Source: an uncultured Clostridia bacterium (lineage in GTDB: Bacteria > Bacillota > Clostridia > Oscillospirales > Ruminococcaceae). Taken from it: a stretch of DNA of 17,606 nt. Shown in pieces: positions 6,404 to 13,397 of the stretch. Where the stretch lies: the NCBI GenBank assembly GCA_945931735.1, contig CAMEPN010000009.1, positions 1 to 17,606 of the forward strand, read 5' to 3'. Position 1 is the stretch's first letter; each line of letters opens with the position of its first letter. A program made the position numbers and the translations under genes. The notes beneath the pieces are model-generated. The model was not told where the DNA came from and made no database searches. It saw only the letters and a list, made by a program, of their open reading frames with translations.

Positions 6404-6664
6404 ATGGTCAAGAAGATAGCTGAATACATAGTTGAAACGGGTATCAGCAGCACAACAACGGGCAACTGTCACATTGACTTTGATGAGATAAATGCTAGGT
6501 TTGGCACCACTCTCCCCGCCGATAACGATGTCCTTGAAAAAGTGCAGGATTACATCTTTACGGAATACCCAGATAAGGTCGTTGAAATGGACTGCTCCGA
6601 GGATTTTGATTTGATATTTTACACGGACTGTTGCCCGAACTACATTGAAGAAAACGAGCCGTAA
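6404..6664 (+). CDS. hypothetical protein (86 aa)
   Basis: A short acidic soluble protein starting MVKKIAEYIVETGI, with no membrane segment and no motif I recognise. It contains three cysteines near its C-terminal half (CSEDFDLIFYTDCCPNY) that could bind metal, but the spacing matches no known ribbon. The start is supported by GAGGTG seven bases upstream. It is followed 20 bases later by another gene with its own AGAAAGGA site, and both probably belong to the same + strand transcript. Base composition and codon use resemble the backbone genes. Confidence 0.65.
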   Translation: MVKKIAEYIVETGISSTTTGNCHIDFDEINARFGTTLPADNDVLEKVQDYIFTEYPDKVVEMDCSEDFDLIFYTDCCPNYIEENEP

Positions 6665-6684
6665 TCGGCAGAAAGGAAAAGACT

Positions 6685-7272
6685 ATGAATATCAAAAAGG
6701 AGAACTACACCAACCTCCCTGACTATTTGAGAGCGCTTGTCAACTACAACTGCGGAGGACAGAACCCTATCAGAAAGCACGAACTTGTCAGCTTTGCGGA
6801 AGCTGCCGGAATAAAGCTTGATTCCCGCGCAAGCAAGGACGAGTATTTCGTAAATCTTTGCATGGTTGTCAGCCCCTCTGACATAGCAGCTGTTTTCCGT
6901 GTCGGTGCGACCGAGGAGGATTTTCAGCGCAAATTCAACATTACTCACGACAATTTCATCGACCTTGTTTCAAAGGGATATATTCGCCCTATGATGAAGA
7001 ACGCTAACGGAAAGGACGCTCTTTATAATTTAGCCGACTACTACTGCATGACAAATGAGAAAGTCGCTGCGATATTATGCTCCGATGACGCTGATTCACC
7101 CGACAGTGAGGATTTCGGAATCTACTGTTCAGAAGTGATTGATGAAGTAATAGCCGTGTTAGAGCGAGCTTCCGATGAAATCACCGACATTCTGAACGCA
7201 GAAACTCCGGAAGTCCGCGCCGTGGTAGTAAACGCTCTTGTTGAGAACGCACTCCTTAACAATATAGAATAA
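6685..7272 (+). CDS. hypothetical protein (195 aa)
   Basis: A soluble, acidic, mostly helical protein with no recognised domain. The first ~60 residues (LPDYLRALVNYNCGGQNPIRKHELVSFAEAAG) could be a small helical DNA- or protein-binding unit, and residues ~85-125 (TEEDFQRKFNITHDNFIDLVSKGYI, then YNLADYYCMTNEKVAAIL) resemble winged-helix-like helices, but this is only a pattern impression. AGAAAGGA precedes the ATG. An intrinsic terminator lies between its stop and the second ParB-like gene, so it is probably the last gene of its transcript under default conditions. Confidence 0.65.
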   Translation: MNIKKENYTNLPDYLRALVNYNCGGQNPIRKHELVSFAEAAGIKLDSRASKDEYFVNLCMVVSPSDIAAVFRVGATEEDFQRKFNITHDNFIDLVSKGYIRPMMKNANGKDALYNLADYYCMTNEKVAAILCSDDADSPDSEDFGIYCSEVIDEVIAVLERASDEITDILNAETPEVRAVVVNALVENALLNNIE

Positions 7273-7298
7273 GAAATCGGATTAACACTACAATTATG

Positions 7299-7329
7299 GG
7301 GCATTGTTCAAAAAGCAATGCCCTTTTTT
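7299..7329 (+). terminator. strong intrinsic terminator before the second ParB-like gene
   Basis: Perfect 8-bp stem GGGCATTG (7299-7306) and CAATGCCC (7316-7323), nine-base loop, then six T (7324-7329). It lies 14 bases before the start codon at 7344, so it either ends the upstream transcript or acts as an attenuator for the gene behind it. Confidence 0.75.
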
Positions 7330-7343
7330 ACAATGGAGACAAC

Positions 7344-8549
7344 ATGAATCTATCTAACATAAGCAAACACGCAAAAGCCGCCAGAAACGCAGATACAAAG
7401 CGTATTGATACAACAACGGAAACAAAACAGCCTACCTATGCTAGTCCGACTGTTGATTATATACCCGACACATTCGTACCCGACGAGGTACACACAGAGA
7501 TACCCGATGAGGTGCTGATGGACATGACGGAGCTTGATATGCGTGAGGCTGCCGAGCGAAAAGCCGCAGAGGAATCCAAAGCTGCCGAGCAGAGTAAGCC
7601 TGCCGCAGTGCCTATCGAAACCGAGTTTGAGCAATCACCGCCCGATTTTATCGAGCCTGCCCCACCCAAACCGGAATACATATCCAACGAGGACTTGAAA
7701 GCGTTTGTCAAGAATTTCGTGAACAAATACTTTCCCATAGACGATATGCCGATTGATATATCGCGGTTAATCCCCTATCACGATATGATGTTTGCACCGC
7801 TTGACAAGCAGGCTATGAAACGGCTGTGTGACGAAATTGCCGATGAGGGAATGTCTGAATCATTGCTTGTAATTTCTGCCGATGACGGCATTTACAAAAT
7901 AATCTCCGGTCACAACAGAAAACAGGCAGCTATTACGCTTGGCACATGGTCAAAGCTGTATTGCAGGGTCGGCAGAAAGAGTGTTCTCACGGACGAAATC
8001 TGTCATCAAGTGATGGCAGTAACCAACCTGTTTCGCGCAAAGGATATGACGGCGCTTGAACTCATTAAGACGATAGCCGTACTGGAAAACTGCGAGGAAA
8101 TCAACCACAGAATAAGCTATTTCACCAGAATACCCGAAGATGACCTAGAAAAGCTCGCTCTGATTTCGGATATGAACCTTACGATACTGAACATAGTCGG
8201 TCCTGTTATTCCGCTTGATGTGGCAGTAATCATTCGTGACCTTGACCGTAAATATCAGGAAATGCTTGCACAAGCCCTTATCAGTACCGACAGAAAACTA
8301 ACCGCAAAAGTTGCCGCAGAGGTTATGGACGCTGCCCTGCATAAGCCATCCGGCAGTAAGGACGCGATCACAACCCAGCTTATGCGGGACATCGTAACGG
8401 AAAAGCCAAAGCCTGCGCCGAAAATCAGAATACCCGACTCCGTGCGTGAGCGTTGGTTCCGAGGAAAGACAGCGGATTTCGCAGAGCGAATCATCGCAGA
8501 GGCGCTTGAAGAATACTTTGCAAAGCATACGGACATAGAGGTAGAATAA
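7344..8549 (+). CDS. second ParB-like nuclease/CTPase-fold protein
   Basis: This 401-residue protein is given the ATG at 7344 (GGAGA six bases upstream), because the frame upstream of it runs through a terminator hairpin. Residues 1-112 are a disordered, acidic, Pro/Ala-rich arm. A ParB/Srx-like domain follows at about 138-215, with the box ISGHNRKQAAITLG (187-200), and then helical segments (DMTALELIKTIAVLENCEEINHR, 220-300) in the place of the ParB DNA-binding domain. The order of blocks mirrors the ParB-like protein at 319-1386, but no ParA accompanies it, so it may be a regulator or adaptor rather than a partition protein. Its TAA overlaps the ATG of the next small gene. Confidence 0.8.
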   Translation: MNLSNISKHAKAARNADTKRIDTTTETKQPTYASPTVDYIPDTFVPDEVHTEIPDEVLMDMTELDMREAAERKAAEESKAAEQSKPAAVPIETEFEQSPPDFIEPAPPKPEYISNEDLKAFVKNFVNKYFPIDDMPIDISRLIPYHDMMFAPLDKQAMKRLCDEIADEGMSESLLVISADDGIYKIISGHNRKQAAITLGTWSKLYCRVGRKSVLTDEICHQVMAVTNLFRAKDMTALELIKTIAVLENCEEINHRISYFTRIPEDDLEKLALISDMNLTILNIVGPVIPLDVAVIIRDLDRKYQEMLAQALISTDRKLTAKVAAEVMDAALHKPSGSKDAITTQLMRDIVTEKPKPAPKIRIPDSVRERWFRGKTADFAERIIAEALEEYFAKHTDIEVE

Positions 8550-8647
8550 TGCGCAGAAACAATACATCATTTATCGAAGCGGTGGAGATAGTCACCTCTG
8601 CTGTGATTATCTCCGGAATAATTGTAGGAATACAGCAGTTCTTCTAA
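8549..8647 (+). CDS. 32-aa single-span membrane peptide
   Basis: The ATG overlaps the TAA of the ParB-like gene (TAATG), suggesting coupled translation. The product starts MRRNNTSFIEAVEIV and ends in a hydrophobic helix (TSAVIISGIIVGIQQFF). Arginines at the N-terminus favour that end inside. No family was recognised. The next gene follows after 16 bases with GCGAGG as ribosome site, so it sits within one operon. Short length keeps the confidence moderate; the tight coupling and the helix are the support. Confidence 0.45.
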   Translation: MRRNNTSFIEAVEIVTSAVIISGIIVGIQQFF

Positions 8648-8663
8648 ACAGCGAGGTAACACA

Positions 8664-11600
8664 ATGTCATCAAAATACGATAAGGTCGAACAGCTTTACC
8701 GTCAGCTTATCCCCCGTCTTTCACGCGCTGACTATTGGGATAAAATGCTGCGGCAGATTGCCCCGTTCTGGAAACTCGCAAACTTTACGGAGGGTATGCT
8801 GCTTACCGAACAGCTGCCAAACGCAACAGCGGTCGCCTCCTTTGAGCAGTGGAAGAAGATGGGGAGATTTGTCAAGTTCCGCGAAAAGTCTGTTCTGATT
8901 TTCGCAAGCGAATTTGACACCGAGGTCAAATATCTGTTCGATATTTCCCAGACCTATGGAAACGCGATAACTCCAAAGTGGGAAATGAACGAACGGCTGG
9001 CTAATAGCATTATCACCAAATACAATACAGAATTTGGTGAAAATGTAACAAAATTGCAGTCTGTAATCTCGAAAAGCCTTGACAAAAAATTAGTTTGTAG
9101 TTATAATTATATTTGCAAGGGCATACCTTCGGCAGCGACAGACAGCAGAGTAAGACAGCTTATCTACGACTCCGCAAAAGTAATCTGCATGACGCGCTGC
9201 GGTATCGACCCTTCCGAGATAAAGGCAGACTTCTCTAACATCGAATTGCTGAAAAAAGAAATCTCGAGGATAGAGATAGGAAACGCCGGTTTTGAACTTG
9301 CCAAGCAGGTATTGCGAGAAATCGACAGAATGGTAAGGAGTGAAATCAATGAGCGAAACAATGATGAAAACGATGTTCGCGGACGACATCTGCGAGATTC
9401 CCTACACGGAGAAGACCGGAGTCTATTACGCGAAGATGGACAGCTACGGCAGGAAGGACATGAGCGTACTGGCTCTGAAAGCCCTCGATATGATGGCGGA
9501 GCTGGACAGGACGGTTCTTCAGTGCATAAACATGAGCGGGCTGTATCGGACGATATGGGAGGAAATCGCTCAGAAAGCGGAGAACAGCCGCAGCGAAACG
9601 CTGGAGGCGCTGAAACAGAAAACACGGTTCAGCCCGAACACCGAGATGAGAGAGCAGCAGCTGACGGAGATATTCACAGCGGCGCAGAACTCGGCATGGG
9701 ATACAATCAGGAGCTGCGTGAACTGGCTGATAGCGGAGTGCCGGTCGAGGAACACGATAGCGGAACTGAGTACAATAACGCTCTCAATGATGACGGCTGC
9801 TTAACCGAAACAGAAACAACCGAATATGAGGACGAGGTGGATTTTTCAGACGGAGAATCCGCCTCTTTCCTTTATGGTGAACAGTTTTCTCTGTTTGAGA
9901 CCGAACCGCACGCTGCCGAAACAAGCAAGGAAGAAAACAACGCCGCGCTGATTGAGGTTATAATGGGCGGCACAGGGTTTGAGGGCGGAAAATGGCGCGT
10001 TGACGATTTCTATAAAACCGGAAATCCCTCTATTGACGAACTTGCGGCTTTTCTTAAAAAGGAATACGGCATAGGCGGCTCGTCAAGCCGCACGGATAAC
10101 TTTAAGTTCTCATGGTATGACGCAAAGGGTATCAAGATTACCATGAACAACGGTGAAGATGTGCTGTTCAAATGGAACACCGTTGCAAAAGCGGCTGCAA
10201 AGCTGCTTGCCAACGACGAGTACATCACGCTGAAAGACAAGGACGACCGTCTGAAATCCTGCGTCTACCATGCCAGATACGGTATTGACCACCGCGACTC
10301 ATACGATATTAAGGTACAGGAAGAAGCCATCGCTTACCTTGATTCTATATGTTATGATTATTGCATTGGCGAGGAAAACGGCACAGGTTATTACCTTTTT
10401 CCCGACTCCGTATGCGTTGTTAATCTCCTGCGAACAAATCAAGCAAACAGATATGTTATCTGCGCTCCGAAATGTACGCTGTCAGACGATTATTTGAGCG
10501 AACACAATATCACATTCCTTAAGATAGGCAGAGATGTCGCCTTAAAGGATATGTGCTATTCGTCAAATGACAAGCTGCTCAAGGAAATCAAAGCCGCAAT
10601 GGACGCAGAACCGGGACATGATGTCTCGTTTCCAACTCTAAAAGAGCAGCTCATCAAGCGCGACTTTTATTATCGTGAGCTTTACGAGGCAATACGAAAC
10701 GCCGAAGAGGTCCCTCTCATAGATACCCGAAAAGTCAACGAAAACACCCATACCATTGATGACGCAGACTACTTACGGTTTGAGAATTGGAAATTAGTCC
10801 CCAATGGGACGGGTTTTATTCTCCGAGCAGACAACATTGGCTTTGGCGGCACCCGCGTCGTTGATTGCTTTATTCAGTCATTTACGGATATTGACGCGAC
10901 TATTGACTATCTCAACAGCCATGAGCTTGAAATTGAAATCGAGATTGCTGAAAAAGAAAATGCGGTTTCGGCTGAACAGCCTGCTCCGAGCGTTCCCAAT
11001 AATGACAGCACAGATTCAAAGAGTATCGACAAGCTGATGGTCGGCGATGTTATTGAGTACGGCGATGAAACATGGAGGATAACCGATATTGACGGAGATT
11101 TCATGCTCTGCCTTGAAAATCTCGGCAAATTCAATAATCTAGCAGCTGAATCAATTGTTGGCAACTGGAAAGACAAAATAATAAAAGGCGGTGGATTTAA
11201 ACTCATATCCTCTGCCGAGCCTGCCGAAGTACCCGCAGAAACGGGACATGATGTCTCATTTCCGGAGGAAGAACCTGCTGTCGAAGAAAGACCAAGACCG
11301 GAGAATTTCGTTATCCCCGATGATTTTGCTTACTCTCACGGCAAAAAAGCAAAGTACCAAGACAACATCGCTGCCATAAAGCTGCTCAATCTTCTTGAAA
11401 CAGAAAAGCGTTTTGCCACGCCCGAAGAACAGCTTGTTCTTGCACGATACAGCGGCTGGGGCGGCATTCCCGAAGCCTTTGACAAGGAAAACGACAGTTG
11501 GAGCAGCGAATATACAGAACTGAAAAATCTGCTGTCTGAAACCGAATACCGAAACGCACGGGCAAGTACAAACACAGCTTTCTACACAGACCCGTTAATC

Positions 11601-12215
11601 ATCAAGTCAATATACAAGGGTCTGGAGCATTTCGGGTTCAAAAGCGGGCGCATACTTGACCCTTCAATGGGCACCGGCAACTTTTTTGGCAATATGCCCG
11701 AAGAAATGCGCAATAACAGCACACTTGACGGTGTGGAGCTTGATACTCTGACCGCAAGGATAGCGCATTATCTCTATCCTCGCGCAAGCATTCAGAACAA
11801 GGGGTTTGAGCGAGCAAGGATAAACACGCCTTACGATGTGGTTGTCGGCAATGTTCCCTTTGCCTGTCTTGGGCTTTTGGAGAATGACAAAGGTATTTTC
11901 CGTTCCTACATAACTCAGTTTGTTAAGGCGTTCGTTACAACGATAGCGCAGGTAATGCTTATGAAAATAGGCTTGGCGCTATTGCTCTCAACGAGCGTTA
12001 TAGATATAGCCAATATCCCGTGGGGAATTGCCTGTATGCTTGCGGCGACATCAATGCCGAGAATTCTCCGCGAATTCTTCGTACCGACAGGCGGCGGAGG
12101 CAGTATTACAAACACAGTATTCCAGACAGTCCGTGTTTGTGTTCATAATGTCCGTTGCGCCTGTTTTTCTCACGAAGATGACCCTGAACAACTACGCAAA
12201 CGAGCTTGCGCGTGA
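8664..12215 (+). CDS. large ArdC-like/N6-methylase element protein, C-terminus replaced (chimeric)
   Basis: The 1183-codon frame starts with the beginning of a giant Clostridial element protein; relatives often exceed 2000 residues and continue into a DEAD/SNF2 helicase. Residues 20-220 resemble an ArdC-type N-terminal domain (DYWDKMLRQIAPFWKLANFTEG, FEQWKKMGRFV, YLFDIS). Residues 228-385 are a disordered Gly/Glu/Arg/His-rich linker that overlaps another frame. A small domain with KEYGIGG and DAKGIKITM lies at 433-515. Residues 880-1066 hold SGWGG (930-934) and an N6-adenine methylase core: motif I DPSMGTGNF (999-1007), GVELD, and the catalytic NVPF (1063-1066). After residue ~1066 the sequence turns into the tail of an unrelated membrane protein and then an out-of-frame tail, so the helicase half is missing. 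GHDVSFP occurs at 651-657 and 861-867. GCGAGG precedes the ATG. Confidence 0.8.
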   Translation: MSSKYDKVEQLYRQLIPRLSRADYWDKMLRQIAPFWKLANFTEGMLLTEQLPNATAVASFEQWKKMGRFVKFREKSVLIFASEFDTEVKYLFDISQTYGNAITPKWEMNERLANSIITKYNTEFGENVTKLQSVISKSLDKKLVCSYNYICKGIPSAATDSRVRQLIYDSAKVICMTRCGIDPSEIKADFSNIELLKKEISRIEIGNAGFELAKQVLREIDRMVRSEINERNNDENDVRGRHLRDSLHGEDRSLLREDGQLRQEGHERTGSESPRYDGGAGQDGSSVHKHERAVSDDMGGNRSESGEQPQRNAGGAETENTVQPEHRDERAAADGDIHSGAELGMGYNQELRELADSGVPVEEHDSGTEYNNALNDDGCLTETETTEYEDEVDFSDGESASFLYGEQFSLFETEPHAAETSKEENNAALIEVIMGGTGFEGGKWRVDDFYKTGNPSIDELAAFLKKEYGIGGSSSRTDNFKFSWYDAKGIKITMNNGEDVLFKWNTVAKAAAKLLANDEYITLKDKDDRLKSCVYHARYGIDHRDSYDIKVQEEAIAYLDSICYDYCIGEENGTGYYLFPDSVCVVNLLRTNQANRYVICAPKCTLSDDYLSEHNITFLKIGRDVALKDMCYSSNDKLLKEIKAAMDAEPGHDVSFPTLKEQLIKRDFYYRELYEAIRNAEEVPLIDTRKVNENTHTIDDADYLRFENWKLVPNGTGFILRADNIGFGGTRVVDCFIQSFTDIDATIDYLNSHELEIEIEIAEKENAVSAEQPAPSVPNNDSTDSKSIDKLMVGDVIEYGDETWRITDIDGDFMLCLENLGKFNNLAAESIVGNWKDKIIKGGGFKLISSAEPAEVPAETGHDVSFPEEEPAVEERPRPENFVIPDDFAYSHGKKAKYQDNIAAIKLLNLLETEKRFATPEEQLVLARYSGWGGIPEAFDKENDSWSSEYTELKNLLSETEYRNARASTNTAFYTDPLIIKSIYKGLEHFGFKSGRILDPSMGTGNFFGNMPEEMRNNSTLDGVELDTLTARIAHYLYPRASIQNKGFERARINTPYDVVVGNVPFACLGLLENDKGIFRSYITQFVKAFVTTIAQVMLMKIGLALLLSTSVIDIANIPWGIACMLAATSMPRILREFFVPTGGGGSITNTVFQTVRVCVHNVRCACFSHEDDPEQLRKRACA
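9349..9804 (+). CDS. candidate overprinted gene inside the methylase gene (151 aa)
   Basis: In the +1 frame relative to the host gene, an ATG at 9349 has AGGAG (9336-9340) at ideal spacing, and the frame stays open for 151 codons. Its third codon positions are mostly G or C, like the backbone genes, whereas the host frame here uses many CGA, GGA, CTA and GAT codons and encodes a disordered linker. The product reads like a folded helical protein (YTEKTGVYYAKMDSYGR, MSGLYRTIWEEIAQKAE). The YTE..G.YY...YGR pattern is faintly like TnpV-type transposon proteins, which I cannot confirm. It could also be a by-product of the linker's composition. Confidence 0.4.
   Translation: MSETMMKTMFADDICEIPYTEKTGVYYAKMDSYGRKDMSVLALKALDMMAELDRTVLQCINMSGLYRTIWEEIAQKAENSRSETLEALKQKTRFSPNTEMREQQLTEIFTAAQNSAWDTIRSCVNWLIAECRSRNTIAELSTITLSMMTAA
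10613..10627 (+). repeat. dispersed palindrome GGGACATGATGTCTC, copy 3 (in coding sequence)
   Basis: Third identical core, in frame within the methylase-type gene, where it encodes GHDVS of GHDVSFP (651-657). Flanks are GCAGAACC before and GTTTCC after, nearly the same as copy 4. Confidence 0.7.
11243..11257 (+). repeat. dispersed palindrome GGGACATGATGTCTC, copy 4 (in coding sequence)
   Basis: Fourth identical core, again in the same frame, encoding GHDVSFP at residues 861-867, in a linker between two domains. Flanks are GCAGAAAC before and ATTTCC after. Confidence 0.7.
11863..12120 (+). pseudogene. C-terminal remnant of a TrbL/VirB6-like conjugal membrane protein
   Basis: From about residue 1067 of the chimeric frame the protein turns strongly hydrophobic: a first span (AFVTTIAQVMLMKIGLALLL) and a second (WGIACMLAATSMPRIL), followed by REFFVPTGGGGSITNTVFQTVR. 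This matches the end of TrbL/VirB6-type membrane proteins of Clostridial elements, in which two hydrophobic helices are followed by a 'PRfLqeF.v.tGGGG' tail. Only about 85 residues remain; the N-terminal spans and start are absent, and it is joined in frame to the methylase. The limits given are approximate, set by where each family's pattern stops. It cannot make a working channel subunit by itself. Confidence 0.65.
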
Positions 12216-12453
12216 GGCAGAAATAGCTGGACGAATAGGAACGGAAACCAGCCAACGCCTTGACCGCCTTAACGAGTCCAGCGGACTTACACCTACCGTT
12301 GAATGGTCAACCTCCGGCAAGATACAGATAGGCAGGTCATTTACGGTGACAGTATCCGCTGATGTGGACATTTCGTTCTTTATCTTCCGAGGACACACGC
12401 TGACTGTACGCTCAACCGCAGAGGGAACATCGGAGGTGTACTGGAAGTCATGA
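12121..12453 (+). pseudogene. DUF4320-family pilin-like protein, 5' truncated
   Basis: The frame ending at 12453 gives APVFLTKMTLNNYANELAREAEIAGRIG, then a beta-rich part ending in EGTSEVYWKS, which matches the DUF4320 family of small membrane-anchored proteins in conjugative elements. The normal N-terminus, a short basic stretch and a full ~20-residue helix, is missing: only SVFVFIMSVAPVF remains and the upstream residues come from the TrbL-like piece read in another frame. No ribosome site precedes the remaining ATG (12148) or GTG (12133) codons. The gene is probably not expressed properly. Its TGA overlaps the ATG of the next gene (ATGA). Confidence 0.7.
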
Positions 12454-12965
12454 GGAAACTGAAAAGACTCCGCAGCAACCGCGGTTTTTCCTATGTAATG
12501 ACCTCTGTAATGCTGATAGCCGTACTGCTCATAGGTACGGCTATCTTTGAGGTTATTCGTGTGAACATTCAAGCTTCCGCTGTCCGCGACAAGTTTGAGG
12601 ACGCAATAATCTATGCGTCCGTCGCAAATTACTCCAATATGTACGCTGATGTCCGCGAAAGTCAGGCGGCTACATGGCGATACAGCGGAGCAACATGGTT
12701 ACAGTGCAACACCACAAACCGCAATCAGATACTCAGCTACATGAACCGAGCCATGACTAACGGCGAGATTGCTCAATGCACTATCGAGTCAATGAATTTC
12801 ACCGTCACACCCGCGCCCAGAGCGCCGACCGACACAAGCACCGCGGAAAAATTTGCTGTTGAGGGTACTATGGTTATCACGATACCTCACGATTTCGCAT
12901 GGGGCAGCGCTGCGCCAATGCGCTTTACGCTCCATGTCAAGTCAAAGTGGGTAGCAAGATTTTGA
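12450..12965 (+). CDS. pilin-like/TadE-like membrane-anchored protein
   Basis: This 171-residue protein has a basic N-terminus (MRKLKRLRSNR), then GFSYVMTSVMLIAVLLIGTA, a hydrophobic helix at about 14-34, and a soluble domain of about 135 residues presumably outside the membrane. This is the layout of type IV pilin or TadE-like pseudopilins, with a possible prepilin cleavage after G12; the usual glutamate at +5 is absent. Its position next to a DUF4320 gene agrees with a role in the surface part of the conjugation apparatus. The ATG overlaps the previous stop (ATGA), so translation is probably coupled. Confidence 0.65.
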   Translation: MRKLKRLRSNRGFSYVMTSVMLIAVLLIGTAIFEVIRVNIQASAVRDKFEDAIIYASVANYSNMYADVRESQAATWRYSGATWLQCNTTNRNQILSYMNRAMTNGEIAQCTIESMNFTVTPAPRAPTDTSTAEKFAVEGTMVITIPHDFAWGSAAPMRFTLHVKSKWVARF

Positions 12966-12982
12966 ACGATGGAGGACAGAGC

Positions 12983-13348
12983 ATGAACAACAATTCCCTA
13001 TTTACACACCCCGTTACTTTCACAAGCATTGAACTTAACCGGGGTAACAACTCCACAGAAGAATTCACGACCGGTTATACAATGGACGCCGATAACCTTA
13101 TGTCAACGGATTTCTTTGAGGACGAAATCGCGAATAGCAAGGAAAAGGTTGACGCGAGGTGCAGCTACTGGCAGTATGATGTTACGGGCGGCGGCGAGTC
13201 CGAGCCTGCCACAGACGAACAGCTTGATTACATCAAGGAACACTGGGACGAGCTTGACAGTACCACACTTACGCTCCTTGAAACCTCTCGTGTTTTCCTT
13301 GAGCCGGAGGATTACTGCGAGGAAGATGAGATGGATTGCGAGCCGTAA
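12983..13348 (+). CDS. acidic hypothetical protein (121 aa)
   Basis: The ATG at 12983 is chosen because GGAGG lies ten bases upstream; the longer frame from 12899 runs back into the previous gene. The product is soluble and strongly acidic, especially at the C-terminus (EPEDYCEEDEMDCEP). A segment PATDEQLDYIKEHWDELDSTTLTLLE forms probable helices. No family was recognised. Its start close to the pilin-like gene places it in the same operon. It ends 24 bases before the terminator shared with the - strand cargo gene. Confidence 0.6.
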   Translation: MNNNSLFTHPVTFTSIELNRGNNSTEEFTTGYTMDADNLMSTDFFEDEIANSKEKVDARCSYWQYDVTGGGESEPATDEQLDYIKEHWDELDSTTLTLLETSRVFLEPEDYCEEDEMDCEP

Positions 13349-13366
13349 ACCAAGTGTTCATTACAG

Positions 13367-13397
13367 AAAAAAGCACCGAGCAAAATCTACTCGGTGC
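13367..13397 (-). terminator. intrinsic terminator of the zinc-ribbon cargo gene
   Basis: Stem GCACCGAG (13373-13380) and CTCGGTGC (13390-13397) around a nine-base loop, followed on the - strand by six T. The stop codon (13387-13389) lies in the loop, so the last codons form one arm. The arms are identical to those at 2378-2400. Confidence 0.7.

Noticed and set aside
9164..9625. 153-codon - strand ORF in the methylase linker
   Set aside because: Ser/Arg/Pro/Cys-rich composition typical of an antisense shadow, with no ribosome site; unlike the +1 frame here it has no sign of real coding.
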